A stretch of 64,000 nt of DNA from Pseudomonas sp. R37(2017) (GCF_002113375.1 NZ_NEHO01000001.1:218950-282949); one strand, 5' to 3'; positions 43,926 through 55,843 are shown, counted from the first letter of the stretch. Numbers and translations are program-made. Notes: generated from the sequence alone by a model not told the origin.

Positions 43926-44264
43926 TCAGAATGGCAGTTTCATGCCCGGCGGCAGTTGCATGCCGGCGGTCATGCTGCCCATTTTGTCCTGGCTGTTGGC
44001 TTCGATCTTGCGCACGGCATCGTTGACCGCGGACGCGATGACCGCTTCGAGCATTTCCTTGTCGTCTTCGCTCATGCCTTCAACCAGGCTTGGGTCGATG
44101 GTCACGCTCTTGACGTCATGACGACCGGTCATCACCACGGTGACCATATCGCCACCGGCTTTACCGGTGACTTCGGCGTTGGCCAGTTCTTCCTGCATCT
44201 TGGCCATTTTTTCCTGCATCTGCTGCGCCTGCTTCATCAGGCCGGCCATGCCACCTTTCATCAT
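43926..44264 (-). CDS. ybaB: YbaB/EbfC nucleoid-associated protein
   Basis: 112-residue DNA-binding protein conserved next to dnaX and recR. It opens [20 protein letters not shown], a long N-terminal helix, and has a central [32 protein letters not shown] precedes the ATG at 44264, which is preferred over the in-frame GTG at 44273. Followed by a strong terminator. Confidence 0.94.
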   Translation of the reverse strand: MMKGGMAGLMKQAQQMQEKMAKMQEELANAEVTGKAGGDMVTVVMTGRHDVKSVTIDPSLVEGMSEDDKEMLEAVIASAVNDAVRKIEANSQDKMGSMTAGMQLPPGMKLPF

Positions 44265-44297
44265 GGTAATCACCTCAAAAGTACTTGGATCAAAACA

Positions 44298-44322
44298 GCG
44301 CCCGGCCCGAGCGGCCGGGCGC
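44298..44322 (-). other. Strong hairpin between dnaX and ybaB
   Basis: GCGCCCGGCC and GGCCGGGCGC form a ten-base-pair GC stem with a five-base loop. On the minus strand it is followed by TGTTTTG, so it may cause partial termination. Confidence 0.65.
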
Positions 44323-44331
44323 CTTCAGTTA

Positions 44332-46407
44332 TTAGCCCTGAGTGACCAGGGTGTCGACAGGTTCAATAGTATCGTTACGGACCACCGCACCGAACTGTTG
44401 CATCATTTGCTGGATGAACGGATCGCCGTGGATCGATTCCTCCGCTTCCCGCTGGCGGTTGGCGCGCCGGCGTGCAGCCGCCTGCGCCGGGGTTTCCTGC
44501 TCGGGCTTGATCAGCTCGATGCTCAGGGTCAGCGTGCGCTGGTGATACTGGTTCAGCGCATCGTTGAGGCGACGCTGCTGAGTGGCGTTGAACAAGGCAC
44601 TGTGGGCCGGGTCCAGATGCATAAGCCAATTGTCACCATCCACCGCGATCAGCGTGCAGTTGGCGGCGATGCTGCCGGTCATGCCGGAAATCGGCAATTG
44701 CGGGAACAGTTCCAGCCATTGCAGGGCCAGACCGGTGGCCGGCATTGCCGCAGGTTCCGGCTCGGGTTCGGGAGCCGGGTCGGCGGCATGCTCGCTGGCC
44801 AGTTCGTCGAGGTAACTGTAGGCCGAATCCATGTCAGGTTCGATGTAATCCTCGTCCAGCGGCGGCTCGTCATCCAGGTCCATGCCCGGCGTCGCCGCAT
44901 CGACCTCGGCCACCGAAGGTTCCGGGATCGGCGCGGCGGCCCATTCCGGTGCGTCCGGCACCGCGCTGTCCGGCGTCGGCAACGGCATCGGCGGTAATTC
45001 GGGTTGTTCGCTGGCGGTTTCCAGCACCGGCGCCACCGCCGGTTGCTGAACGGGCGCTGGCTCGACCGGATCATTCCACGGCAGGTCGATAACCTCTTCG
45101 ACCACCACCGCTTCGACCACAGGCGCAGGTTCTGGCTCATCGACCGGCGCAACCGGCTCAGGTACAGGCACTGGAGTCGCCACTGGCTCAGCCGCCACGG
45201 GCGCAACAGCGACGGCGACTACCGGCGCAACAACCGACGCGGCAGCCACTGAGTTTGCGGAATCAACTGTGGCCTGGCTGATCCCCACTGGCTTTAGCGG
45301 CTGCCTTGGGGCATCCGCGGTGTCTGCGGGCCGGAACGCCAGCATCCGCAGCAACACCATTTCAAAACCGCCCCGGGGATCCGGCGCCAGCGGCAGGTCG
45401 CGGCGGCCGATCAGGCCCATCTGGTAGTAGAACTGCACGTCTTCGGCCGGCAAGGCCTGGGCCAGCGCCAGCACGCGATCACGGTCGCCATGGCCGTTAT
45501 CGACACCTTCCGGCAAGGCCTGGGCGATGGCGACGCGGTGCAGCACATTGAGAATTTCCGATAGCACGCCGTTCCAGTCCGGACCTTGTTCGGCCAGGCG
45601 GCGGACGGCTTCGAGCAGCGCCTTGGCATCGCCTTCGAGCAATGCATGCAGGACGTCGTAGACCTGCCCGTGATCGAGGGTCCCGAGCATTGCCCGCACA
45701 TCGGCGGCCATGACCTTGCCCTCACCGAAGGCAATCGCCTGGTCAGTCAGGCTCATGGCGTCACGCATCGACCCGTCGGCGGCACGCCCCAGCAACCACA
45801 GCGCATCGTCTTCGAACGGGACGTTCTCGACACCCAATACATGGGTCAAGTGCTCGACCACGCGCTCCGGCGTCATGTTCTTCAGGGAGAACTGCAAACA
45901 CCGCGACAGGATCGTTGCAGGAAGTTTCTGCGGATCGGTGGTGGCCAGGATGAACTTGACGTAGGGTGGCGGCTCTTCGAGGGTTTTGAGCAGCGCGTTG
46001 AAGGAATGGCTGGAGAGCATGTGCACTTCGTCGATCAGGTAGACCTTGAAGCGCCCGCGGCTCGGGGCGTACTGCACGTTGTCGAGCAGTTCGCGAGTGT
46101 CTTCGACCTTGGTGCGGCTCGCGGCGTCGATCTCGATCAGGTCGACAAAGCGGCCTTCGTCGATTTCACGGCACACCGAGCACTCGCCACAGGGCGAAGA
46201 AGTGATGCCTGTTTCGCAGTTGAGGCACTTGGCGATGATCCGCGCGATGGTGGTCTTGCCGACCCCGCGAGTACCGGTGAACAGGTACGCGTGGTGCAGC
46301 CGCTGGCTGTCCAAGGCATTGATCAGAGCCTTGAGCACATGGGTCTGGCCGACCATTTCGCGGAACGAGCGCGGACGCCATTTACGTGCAAGAACCTGAT
46401 AACTCAT
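44332..46407 (-). CDS. dnaX: DNA polymerase III tau subunit
   Basis: Clamp-loader ATPase, 691 residues. Walker A is GTRGVGKTT (45-53), the zinc cysteines C64, C73, C76 and C79, and Walker B LIDEVHML. Residues about 385-545 form a Pro/Ala/Val/Glu-rich disordered linker, and the last 140 residues the tau-specific domain that binds polymerase. No A6G slippery run was seen in the linker region, so an E. coli-type frameshift giving gamma is not supported. Start at 46407; no strong ribosome site. Confidence 0.96.
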   Translation of the reverse strand: MSYQVLARKWRPRSFREMVGQTHVLKALINALDSQRLHHAYLFTGTRGVGKTTIARIIAKCLNCETGITSSPCGECSVCREIDEGRFVDLIEIDAASRTKVEDTRELLDNVQYAPSRGRFKVYLIDEVHMLSSHSFNALLKTLEEPPPYVKFILATTDPQKLPATILSRCLQFSLKNMTPERVVEHLTHVLGVENVPFEDDALWLLGRAADGSMRDAMSLTDQAIAFGEGKVMAADVRAMLGTLDHGQVYDVLHALLEGDAKALLEAVRRLAEQGPDWNGVLSEILNVLHRVAIAQALPEGVDNGHGDRDRVLALAQALPAEDVQFYYQMGLIGRRDLPLAPDPRGGFEMVLLRMLAFRPADTADAPRQPLKPVGISQATVDSANSVAAASVVAPVVAVAVAPVAAEPVATPVPVPEPVAPVDEPEPAPVVEAVVVEEVIDLPWNDPVEPAPVQQPAVAPVLETASEQPELPPMPLPTPDSAVPDAPEWAAAPIPEPSVAEVDAATPGMDLDDEPPLDEDYIEPDMDSAYSYLDELASEHAADPAPEPEPEPAAMPATGLALQWLELFPQLPISGMTGSIAANCTLIAVDGDNWLMHLDPAHSALFNATQQRRLNDALNQYHQRTLTLSIELIKPEQETPAQAAARRRANRQREAEESIHGDPFIQQMMQQFGAVVRNDTIEPVDTLVTQG

Positions 46408-46531
46408 CGAAAACCGTCGCAGCGAAGGAAGCAGAAGCGGCTAATGCTAGCGGAGCAAGGCACAAATTGCATCCGGTGCGCTCGTGTATTCTGGCTAAGC
46501 TGCATATCGGAGGGCTTTTAACGGAGTGTTT

Positions 46532-47326
46532 ATGCGGTTGGCCTTGGGGGCATTGCTGTTGATCAACCTGGATGGCGTAGCCGCTGAAGCGCCTTTGCGC
46601 TTCGCGATTACCGACAGCTGGACCATGCCCATGGTGCAACTGGAACAGGGCAAGCCGACCCAGGGCATCCTGTATGACGTGATGCTCAGCCTCGCGACCC
46701 AGGTCGGCCTACCAGCCGAATTCCATGTGCTGCCCCGCGCACGGGTGCAAAATGCCATGGAACACGGCGAAGTCGATGTCCGCTGTTATGCCGCGCAATC
46801 GTGGCTGCCCCACCAGATCGGCGACGTCCTCTGGAGCATCCCGCTTTTTATCCAGCCCGACCTGCTGATCGCCAGGCGTGCGGAGCCCGCCGTCGTCAAT
46901 CCGGCGGATTTGTCGAATCAGACCATCGGCACCGTACTGGGCTATAGCTACCCAACCCTGCAACCGCTGTTCGAAACCGATCAATTGCTTCGTGACGATG
47001 CGCGCAACCAGGAACTGGTCCTGGAAAAACTGCTCGCCGGGCGCAACCGTTATGCCGTCAGCAATCAATGGAGCCTGGACTGGTTCAATCAACGCCTGCT
47101 ACCGGCGCAACAGCTGCACAGCGTGGCGGTGTTGCAGGAACAGAATATCGGCTGCTACGTGCGCAACGACCCGCAAGTACCGGTACAGCGCATTCTGAGC
47201 ACCCTTGCCCGAATGAAGATGTCCGGGGAAATCGACGAGATCGTCCGGCTGTATATCGGGGGCGAGCCTGCTGCCGACAAATCGGAAACGACAAAAAACC
47301 GCCTTGGGCAAAACCCTGGCAGCTGA
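46532..47326 (+). CDS. Periplasmic solute-binding protein, family 3
   Basis: 264-residue protein with a short signal peptide (MRLALGALLLINLDGVAAEA, cleavage after about 18-20) followed by a PBPb fold: LRFAITDSWTMPMVQLEQGK and GILYDVMLSLATQVGL open lobe 1, while a GEVDVRCYA segment marks the hinge. No transporter genes are adjacent, so it may be a sensor or orphan binding protein. GGAG at 46523-46526 supports ATG 46532 over GTG 46526. The ligand is unknown. Divergent from dnaX. Confidence 0.85.
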   Translation: MRLALGALLLINLDGVAAEAPLRFAITDSWTMPMVQLEQGKPTQGILYDVMLSLATQVGLPAEFHVLPRARVQNAMEHGEVDVRCYAAQSWLPHQIGDVLWSIPLFIQPDLLIARRAEPAVVNPADLSNQTIGTVLGYSYPTLQPLFETDQLLRDDARNQELVLEKLLAGRNRYAVSNQWSLDWFNQRLLPAQQLHSVAVLQEQNIGCYVRNDPQVPVQRILSTLARMKMSGEIDEIVRLYIGGEPAADKSETTKNRLGQNPGS

Positions 47327-47340
47327 CAAGAAGTCATTTC

Positions 47341-47368
47341 AGAAAATAACGCGAGAGAACACTCGCGT
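47341..47368 (-). terminator. Terminator of ffs
   Basis: ACGCGAG (47349-47355) pairs with CTCGCGT (47362-47368); on the minus strand TATTTTCT follows. Confidence 0.85.
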
Positions 47369-47376
47369 GGCGTTAA

Positions 47377-47489
47377 GGTGGTAACCCTACCAGCCACACC
47401 CCGGCACACAATGTCACCGCTGCGGCTGCTCCCTTCCAGGCCTGACCGGGTTCACGGCTGATCGTTGCGGGGGGACCGATAGGGTCACC
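47377..47489 (-). ncRNA. ffs: 4.5S signal recognition particle RNA
   Basis: On the minus strand the gene contains the SRP RNA apical core (GTCAGGCCTGGAAGGGAGCA) and complementary ends (GGTGACCCTATC with the 3' GGTAGGGTTACCACC). It pairs with Ffh to target membrane proteins. A promoter 33 bases upstream and a terminator just downstream fit; the 5' end is probably made by RNase P. Confidence 0.96.
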
Positions 47490-47521
47490 ATAACGACACT
47501 CACCTGTCGGCGAGCCGCGCC

Positions 47522-47549
47522 ATTGTACCTATCTGAGGCGAAGTTACAA
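47522..47549 (-). promoter_or_regulatory. Predicted ffs promoter
   Basis: TTGTAA, 16 bases, TACAAT on the minus strand. Transcription would start near 47515, giving a leader of about 26 bases before the mature 4.5S RNA. Confidence 0.8.
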
Positions 47550-47740
47550 CCGTTGGTTGGGATAAAAAACATGAGGGGGCTCAAGCACTTGCCAATGTAC
47601 TTGGAGCGCCTCGCCCGCCCTGCCTTCCTCGTGCCGGATGGTCACTGCCAGCGGCAATACAGGCTGTGCCGCACACAAGCCGCGTACAACCCTCTGTGGC
47701 GAGGAAGCGGGAACAAGCGACCTCACCACAGGTCATGGCA

Positions 47741-50139
<2,399 letters not shown>

Positions 50140-50173
50140 AATTTTCATATTTCGGCCCGGCAAGGGGCTGCAT

Positions 50174-50309
50174 TTGTGGCGAGGGGGCTTGCCCCCGTTC
50201 GGTGGCGAAGCCGCCGTAAATCCTGCAATCGCGCTGAAGCTGACACAACGAGGGGGATGGTTTTGGGGCCGCTTTGCAGCCCAACGGGGGCAAGCCCCCT
50301 CGCCACAAG
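50174..50309. repeat. Paired repeat, GGCGAGGGGGCTTGCCCCCG type
   Basis: TGTGGCGAGGGGGCTTGCCC and its inverse (GGGCAAGCCCCCTCGCCACA) flank a 95-base interior. A different REP-like family from the others in this window, between ligA and zipA. Confidence 0.88.
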
Positions 50310-50330
50310 AGCCCGCTCCAGCCATTTCAA

Positions 50331-51185
50331 TCAACGTTTCTGGGTCAATGCGCGGCGTTCGAATTCGACGATGCGCTGACGGTAGTGCTCGATCGTCTGG
50401 GCGGTCAGCACGCTGCGCTGGTCGTCCTTCAGTTCGCCGTTGAGCTCCTGGGACAATTTACGCGCCGCTGCCACCATCACGTCGAAGGCCTGCTTCGGAT
50501 GGCGAGGGCCTGGCAGCCCCAGGAAGAAGCTCACCGCCGGCGTGCTGAAGTGGTCGATGTCGTCCAGGTCGAATACGCCTGGCTTGACGGCGTTGGCCAT
50601 GGAGAACAGCACTTCACCGTTGCCCGCCATGCTTTCGTGGCGGTGGAAAATATCCATCTCGCCGAAACGCAGGCCGCTTTCGAGAATGTTCTGCAACAGC
50701 GCCGGGCCCTTGAACCCGGCAGCGTCGCGGCAAATCACACTGATCACCAGCACTTCTTCAGCTTGCGGCTGATCTTTGTCGCCGAGCGATGGCGAGGACT
50801 TGCCGTCAGCCGGGAAGTCGTCGTCGCGACTGCTCAAGCTTGGCCCGCCGTCCAGATCCAGGCTGAGGTTCATGTCGCCCTGGGAAGGCTCGCTATGGCC
50901 ACGCTTGCCGCGTTTGGAACCCGACTCGCGAGGTTCACGGGCAGGCATGCTCACCGACGGCAGATCCTGCTCGTCCAGTTGCGGTTCTTTTTGTGTGTCC
51001 AGCACTCGCGACGGGCCCAGCAACTCGGCGCTGCTGTCCTCGTCCGGCAGGTTGGACAGACTTCGGTCAAGACGGAACTTCAATTTGCCCTTGCCGCCGC
51101 GCATCCGGCGCCAGCCATCAAAAAGAATACCGGCAATGACAATAATGCCGATGACGATCAGCCACTCGCGCAGACCGATTTCCAT
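50331..51185 (-). CDS. zipA: Cell division protein ZipA
   Basis: Inner-membrane protein that tethers FtsZ to the membrane. 284 residues. N-terminal membrane helix [19 protein letters not shown] (about 7-25), a charged linker with low-complexity stretches (about 27-145), and a C-terminal FtsZ-binding ZipA domain that includes [14 protein letters not shown] and the [18 protein letters not shown] segment. Start at 51185. Between smc and ligA on the same strand, as remembered in other pseudomonads. Confidence 0.95.
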   Translation of the reverse strand: MEIGLREWLIVIGIIVIAGILFDGWRRMRGGKGKLKFRLDRSLSNLPDEDSSAELLGPSRVLDTQKEPQLDEQDLPSVSMPAREPRESGSKRGKRGHSEPSQGDMNLSLDLDGGPSLSSRDDDFPADGKSSPSLGDKDQPQAEEVLVISVICRDAAGFKGPALLQNILESGLRFGEMDIFHRHESMAGNGEVLFSMANAVKPGVFDLDDIDHFSTPAVSFFLGLPGPRHPKQAFDVMVAAARKLSQELNGELKDDQRSVLTAQTIEHYRQRIVEFERRALTQKR

Positions 51186-51353
51186 GTAATCCCGTGCCTC
51201 TATAAAAAATGCTGAAAAATAAGGGGTTTACAACCTGCAAACCGCTTTAAAACGTGGCGCCAACTCTATGTTCTGACAGGCGTTTTGCCCACGTATACGA
51301 AAAATTGACATTAAACTAGCACGACCAAAGGCAACTTTACAGGGCTGCGCAGC

Positions 51354-51388
51354 TTCAAGCTTCAAGCTTCAAGCTTCAAGCTTCAAGC
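51354..51388. repeat. Five tandem copies of TTCAAGC
   Basis: A perfect 7-base tandem repeat, 35 bases in all, between zipA and the smc 3' end. Copy number may vary by slippage. Confidence 0.95.
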
Positions 51389-51419
51389 TGCCTTACTTGC
51401 AGCTTGTAGCTCGCCGCTA
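51389..51419. repeat. AGCTTGCAGCTTGTAGC-type repeat at the smc 3' end
   Basis: On the minus strand AGCGGCGAGCTACAAGCTGC then AAGTAA follows the smc stop and resembles the repeat at the ccoP2 end (AGCGGCAAGCTTCAAGCTAC). It directly abuts the smc TAG. Confidence 0.75.
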
Positions 51420-54400
51420 GGCGTCCACCATCGCCATCGCCTCCTCCACGTCCACCGCCACCAGACGTGAACAACCGGGTTCGTGCATCGTCACACCCAT
51501 CAGTTGCTCGGCCATTTCCATGGCGATCTTGTTGTGGGTGATATAGATGAACTGCACTGTCTGTGACATTTCTTTTACCAACCGCGCGTAGCGTCCAACG
51601 TTAGCGTCATCCAGTGGCGCGTCAACTTCATCGAGCATGCAGAACGGCGCCGGATTCAACTTGAAGATCGCAAAAACCAGAGCCAGTGCGGTCAGCGCTT
51701 TTTCGCCACCGGAGAGCAAATGGATGGTGCTGTTCTTCTTTCCTGGCGGCTGCGCCATGATCGTTACCCCTGTATCGAGTAGATCTTCGCCCGTCAGTTC
51801 CAAATACGCGCGCCCTCCACCGAAAACTTTTGGGAAAAGCGCCTGTAAACCGCCGTTGATCTGATCAAAGGTATCCTTGAAACGGTTACGGGTTTCCTTG
51901 TCGATCTTGCGAATCACGTTTTCGAGGGTTTCGAGTGCTTCGACCAGGTCGTCGTTCTGCGCATCCAGATAACGTTTACGCTCCGATTGTTGCTGGTACT
52001 CATCGATGGCCGCCAGGTTGATCGCACCGAGGCGCTGAATCCTCGCAGCGATGCGCTCGAGCTCCTCCTCGGCATCCTTCTCGCTGGCTTCGGCAGTCAA
52101 GGTCGCGAGCACGCCATGGAGATCGTAGCCGTCTTCCAGCAACTGGTCCTGCAAGGTCTTGCGGCGCACGGTCAGGGCTTGCCATTCCATGCGCTGGGTT
52201 TCGAGCTGGCTGCGAATCAACTGGGATTGCTGCTCGGCCTGGCTGCGGCGCTTCTCGGCCTCGCGCAATTCGCGGTCGGCATCTTCGAGGGCGATCTGTG
52301 CGGTCTTGAGTTCCTCATCGACGGTCATGCGCTTGTCGAGCAGCTCTTCGAGTTTCAGACGCAGCTCTTCCAGTGGCGCTTCGCCCTCTTCCAGATTGAG
52401 GCTCAACTGTTCGCGCTTTTCAGTCAGGCGCTCGGACTGCATCTCCAGACGCTCCAGGGCCTGGCGCGTGGAATCGTGCTGCGCCCTGAGCGAGCCCAGA
52501 CGCACCGCCAACTGGTGGGCGTGATCCTTGTGCTGTCGCGCTTCCTGACGTACCCGATCCAGACGCTCACGCAAGCTGTCGCGTTGCGCCAACAGCAATT
52601 CACGCTGCTCGGTGTCCTGGGCCATGCTGTCGAGGGCTTCCTGCAATCGCAGACGCGCTTCACCGATGTTTTCGTGCTCCAGCGCCCGCTGTTCGTCCAG
52701 TTCGGTGAGCTCTTCGTCGAGACGGGTGCGGCGCAAGTTCAATTGCTCGGCCTTGGCTTTGCCGGCGGAGAGTTGCGCTTTCAGTTCACCTTGCTGGCGG
52801 GCTTCGTCCTGCAGCAAACGGCGCAGATGTTCGCGACCGTTTTCCTGCTGACGCTGCTGCGCCCTGAGATTTTGCAGCTGGGTTTCCAGGGTTTCGACGG
52901 TGGCTTCGCGCTCTTCGCGCTCAAGGCCCAGTTGCTGGATTTCCTGGCCCCGGGCGAGCACGCCGCTTTCGGCTTCACTGGCCCGGCGTACACGCAAGAA
53001 GTGCCGGCCGACCCAGTAACCGTCACGGCTGATCAGGCTCTGCCCGGCAGCCAATTGACTGCGCAAGGCCAAGGCCTGCTCGAGACTGTCCACCGGCTTG
53101 ACCTGCCCCAGCCATGGCGACAGATCGATCTGCGCCTCGACCTTGTCCAGCAGGCTGCCCGGCACCCGTACGCCATCGTTGGCCGGGCTGAGCAAACGCA
53201 GGTCGCCCTGGGCAAAACCCGACAGATCGAAACCGTTGAAATCATCCACCAACACCGCTTGCAGGTCGGCGCCGAGCACGGTTTCCACCGCCAGTTCCCA
53301 GCCGGCCTCGACTTTCAGGCCTTCGGCCAGGCGCGGGCGACTGGCGAGATTCTGTTCGCGCAGCCATTCGGCGGTGCCCGTGCCCGGATCGAGCGCGGCT
53401 TGCTGCAAGGCTTCGAGCGAAGCCAGCCGACCGTTGAGGCGCTGCAAATCGCCCTGGGCCTGCTGTTGCGCCGTCAGCGTCTGTTGTAGCTGCTGGCGCA
53501 GTTGCTCGAGTTTTTCGACCTGGGCTTCTTCACTGGTCTGCAAATCCTCAAGGGTCGCTTCGGATTCCGCGAGCTGCTCGCTGAGTTCCATGATTGCCGC
53601 GTCTTCCGGGTCCGCCGAGAGCAAGGCGCGTTCTTCGCCAAGACGCTTCTGGCGATCGCCCAGGCGCTCCAGACTGGTCTCCAGCTGCTGGATCCGCGAT
53701 TGCTGCACTTCGGCCTGGCGGCGCGGTTCGGCGGCGGTGAGGTTGAACGCATCCCACTGCTCTTGCCAGCCATGCATGGTGGTTTCGGACTCTTCCAGCG
53801 CGGCGGCGGCCTCTTCGGCTGCGGCGCTGGTGACTTCCTGCTCCGGGGTGAGCATGTCCAACTCTTCGCCCAGGGTCAGCAGCAATGTGCGGTCGTGGCC
53901 CAGGTGCGATTCGGTTTCCAGGCGCGCGCGCTCGGCCTCTTTCAGATCATCCTGCAACTGGCGCAAGCGCTGCTGGCCATGCTGGATGCTCTGTTCGACC
54001 CGGGCAATGTCGCCGCCGACCGAATAGAAGCGCCCTTGCACCAGATTGAAGCGTTCCGACAGATCGTGATGCCCGTCACGCAGGCGCTCGATGCTCGCGT
54101 CGGCATTGCGTTGCTCGGCCACCAGGGCTTCGAAAGAAACCTCCTGGTTGCCGATGATCGCTTCACGCTGACCGACCTGATCGTTCAGCGCCTGCCAGCG
54201 CAGGGCCGACAGCTGGGCCTTGAGCTGGCGCTCCTCGGCCTTGAACTCCTGGTACTTCCGGGCGGCCTCGGCCTGGCGGTGCAAGCGTTCGAGCTGACGC
54301 TCAAGCTCTTCGCGCAGGTCGGTCAGGCGCTCAAGGTTTTCATGGGTGCGGCGAATACGGTTTTCCGTCTCGCGCCGGCGCTCCTTGTACTTGGAGATCC

Positions 54401-54905
54401 CTGCGGCCTCTTCGATGAAGTTGCGCAGGTCTTCGGGCTTGGACTCGATCAGCTTGGAGATCATCCCCTGCTCGATGATCGAGTAACTGCGCGGACCGAG
54501 GCCGGTGCCGAGAAAGATATCGGTGATGTCGCGGCGCCGGCATTTGGTGCCGTTGAGGTAATAGGTGGTCTGGCTGTCGCGGGTCACTTTGCGGCGAATG
54601 GAGATTTCCGCATAGGCCGCGTACTCGCCGAGCAAGGTGCCGTCGGAGTTGTCGAACACCAGTTCGATGCTCGCCTGGCTCACCGGCTTGCGGCTGGTCG
54701 AGCCGTTGAAGATGACGTCGGTCATCGACTCGCCACGGAGGTTCTTCGCCGAACTCTCGCCCATCACCCAGCGTACGGCGTCGATGATGTTCGATTTGCC
54801 ACAGCCATTGGGCCCGACAACCGCCGCCATGTTACTGGGGAAGTTCACCGTGGTCGGGTCGACGAAGGACTTGAACCCCGCCAGCTTGATGCACTTGAGC
54901 CGCAA
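51417..54905 (-). CDS. smc: Chromosome segregation protein SMC
   Basis: Condensin ATPase of 1162 residues that organises and segregates the chromosome. N-terminal Walker A GPNGCGKSN near residue 32, two long coiled coils (about 170-500 and 660-1000) around a hinge (about 510-650), and the C-terminal signature LLSGGEKALTALALVF with Walker B FCMLDEVDAPLDD. The start is a TTG at 54905 (MRLKCIKLAGFKSF), two bases after the stop of the upstream GntR gene, suggesting translational coupling. The stop abuts a repeat. Confidence 0.96.
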   Translation of the reverse strand: MRLKCIKLAGFKSFVDPTTVNFPSNMAAVVGPNGCGKSNIIDAVRWVMGESSAKNLRGESMTDVIFNGSTSRKPVSQASIELVFDNSDGTLLGEYAAYAEISIRRKVTRDSQTTYYLNGTKCRRRDITDIFLGTGLGPRSYSIIEQGMISKLIESKPEDLRNFIEEAAGISKYKERRRETENRIRRTHENLERLTDLREELERQLERLHRQAEAARKYQEFKAEERQLKAQLSALRWQALNDQVGQREAIIGNQEVSFEALVAEQRNADASIERLRDGHHDLSERFNLVQGRFYSVGGDIARVEQSIQHGQQRLRQLQDDLKEAERARLETESHLGHDRTLLLTLGEELDMLTPEQEVTSAAAEEAAAALEESETTMHGWQEQWDAFNLTAAEPRRQAEVQQSRIQQLETSLERLGDRQKRLGEERALLSADPEDAAIMELSEQLAESEATLEDLQTSEEAQVEKLEQLRQQLQQTLTAQQQAQGDLQRLNGRLASLEALQQAALDPGTGTAEWLREQNLASRPRLAEGLKVEAGWELAVETVLGADLQAVLVDDFNGFDLSGFAQGDLRLLSPANDGVRVPGSLLDKVEAQIDLSPWLGQVKPVDSLEQALALRSQLAAGQSLISRDGYWVGRHFLRVRRASEAESGVLARGQEIQQLGLEREEREATVETLETQLQNLRAQQRQQENGREHLRRLLQDEARQQGELKAQLSAGKAKAEQLNLRRTRLDEELTELDEQRALEHENIGEARLRLQEALDSMAQDTEQRELLLAQRDSLRERLDRVRQEARQHKDHAHQLAVRLGSLRAQHDSTRQALERLEMQSERLTEKREQLSLNLEEGEAPLEELRLKLEELLDKRMTVDEELKTAQIALEDADRELREAEKRRSQAEQQSQLIRSQLETQRMEWQALTVRRKTLQDQLLEDGYDLHGVLATLTAEASEKDAEEELERIAARIQRLGAINLAAIDEYQQQSERKRYLDAQNDDLVEALETLENVIRKIDKETRNRFKDTFDQINGGLQALFPKVFGGGRAYLELTGEDLLDTGVTIMAQPPGKKNSTIHLLSGGEKALTALALVFAIFKLNPAPFCMLDEVDAPLDDANVGRYARLVKEMSQTVQFIYITHNKIAMEMAEQLMGVTMHEPGCSRLVAVDVEEAMAMVDA

Positions 54906-54907
54906 GA

Positions 54908-55567
54908 TCAGGCGTCCGTCAGAGCGGATATCACCAGATCGCAGCTACGCTGGGCATAAGCCGTCAGCACCAGGCGAATCTGTGCAAAATCACGGGCCAG
55001 CACGGCAGCGAGCAAGCGCTCGAACAGCTCGAGGAACTCGCTCATCGACGCTTTGCGCAGGTCCAGCGCGAGGAAATACGCACGGCTCATGGCCGGCTGC
55101 AGGTTCTCGACGGTCTCCTGCAGGTACGGGTTGTTGGCGAACGGGTACGCGGCGCGCATCACATTGAAGCTGTCGTCGACGAAAGTGCGGATGTCCTGAC
55201 GCTCGTAGCTGGCCGTCAGACGTTGCTGGATCTGCACGAACGGCGCCATGTCGGCCTGGGTTTTCCAGCCGCTGGCCACCGAGTTACCGAGCAGGATATA
55301 GAGCTCGCTCATCAGCGTGCACAGGCTCTGCACCTTGTGCGGCGTGAGTTCGGTAACGTGAGCGCCACGGCGCGGCAGGATCGCGATCAGGTGCCGACGC
55401 TCGAGGATCAGCAAAGCCTCGCGGACAGAACCACGACTGACGTTGAGGGCCAGCGTGACCTTCTGTTCCTGGATGCGCTCCCCGGGCTTCATTTCGCCGC
55501 GAATGATGCGTTCGGCGAGGTGGTGAGCGATCTGCTCGGCGAGGCTGTCCGGCGCCTTGAACGTCAT
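54908..55567 (-). CDS. GntR-family regulator (FadR/FCD type)
   Basis: 219-residue transcription factor. The N-terminal winged helix-turn-helix reads IIRGEMKPGERIQEQKVTLA and onward to SRGSVREALLILERRHLI; the C-terminal part (about 80-219) is an all-helical FCD-type ligand domain. It is divergent from xdhA across 276 bases, so control of the xdh operon is plausible, but it also reads directly into smc, two bases apart. The ligand is unknown. GGACAACC precedes the ATG at 55567. Confidence 0.88.
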   Translation of the reverse strand: MTFKAPDSLAEQIAHHLAERIIRGEMKPGERIQEQKVTLALNVSRGSVREALLILERRHLIAILPRRGAHVTELTPHKVQSLCTLMSELYILLGNSVASGWKTQADMAPFVQIQQRLTASYERQDIRTFVDDSFNVMRAAYPFANNPYLQETVENLQPAMSRAYFLALDLRKASMSEFLELFERLLAAVLARDFAQIRLVLTAYAQRSCDLVISALTDA

Positions 55568-55749
55568 GGTTGTCCTTCAAACTCTTCGATCTGTACAAGC
55601 GGCGCAGTGTAGCGCAATTGCTGCATCAGGGCGGAGTGCCCGCCCGGAGGTTTTTGGCACGAATCAAGCAAATCCAGGCAAAAAGGCAGGCTGACGAACC
55701 AGCGACAATAATTAACGAACAGGTGGTTGATCGACAAAATGCATTTTCC

Positions 55750-55786
55750 TGACCTTTAAGTCAGAAAATCATTGACCGAAAAGTCA
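55750..55786. promoter_or_regulatory. Twin palindromes at the xdhA promoter
   Basis: TGACCTTTAAGTCA (55750-55763) and TGACCGAAAAGTCA (55773-55786) are two TGAC-N6-GTCA inverted repeats 23 bases apart. The second overlaps the -35 box, as expected for a repressor operator. Confidence 0.75.
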
Positions 55787-55799
55787 GACCTGCTAAATT
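55772..55799 (+). promoter_or_regulatory. Predicted xdhA promoter
   Basis: TTGACC (55772-55777), 16 bases, TAAATT (55794-55799), about 45 bases upstream of the xdhA start and overlapping the second TGAC palindrome. Confidence 0.6.
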
Positions 55800-55843
55800 C
55801 GGTCCTATCGGTTAACAACAATAATGAGTCTGCGAGGCCTTCC

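Noticed and set aside
44800..45500. Programmed frameshift in dnaX
   Set aside because: No A6G or similar slippery run was seen in the GC-rich linker region, so a gamma product by the E. coli mechanism is not supported.
47493..47740. Possible gene or tRNA between ffs and ligA
   Set aside because: Apart from the ffs promoter I see no tRNA cloverleaf and no reading frame with a ribosome site or recognisable product.
55772..55843. TTG start adding 24 residues to XdhA
   Set aside because: The TTG is part of the -35 box and the second palindrome; the GTG at 55844 gives the family start.
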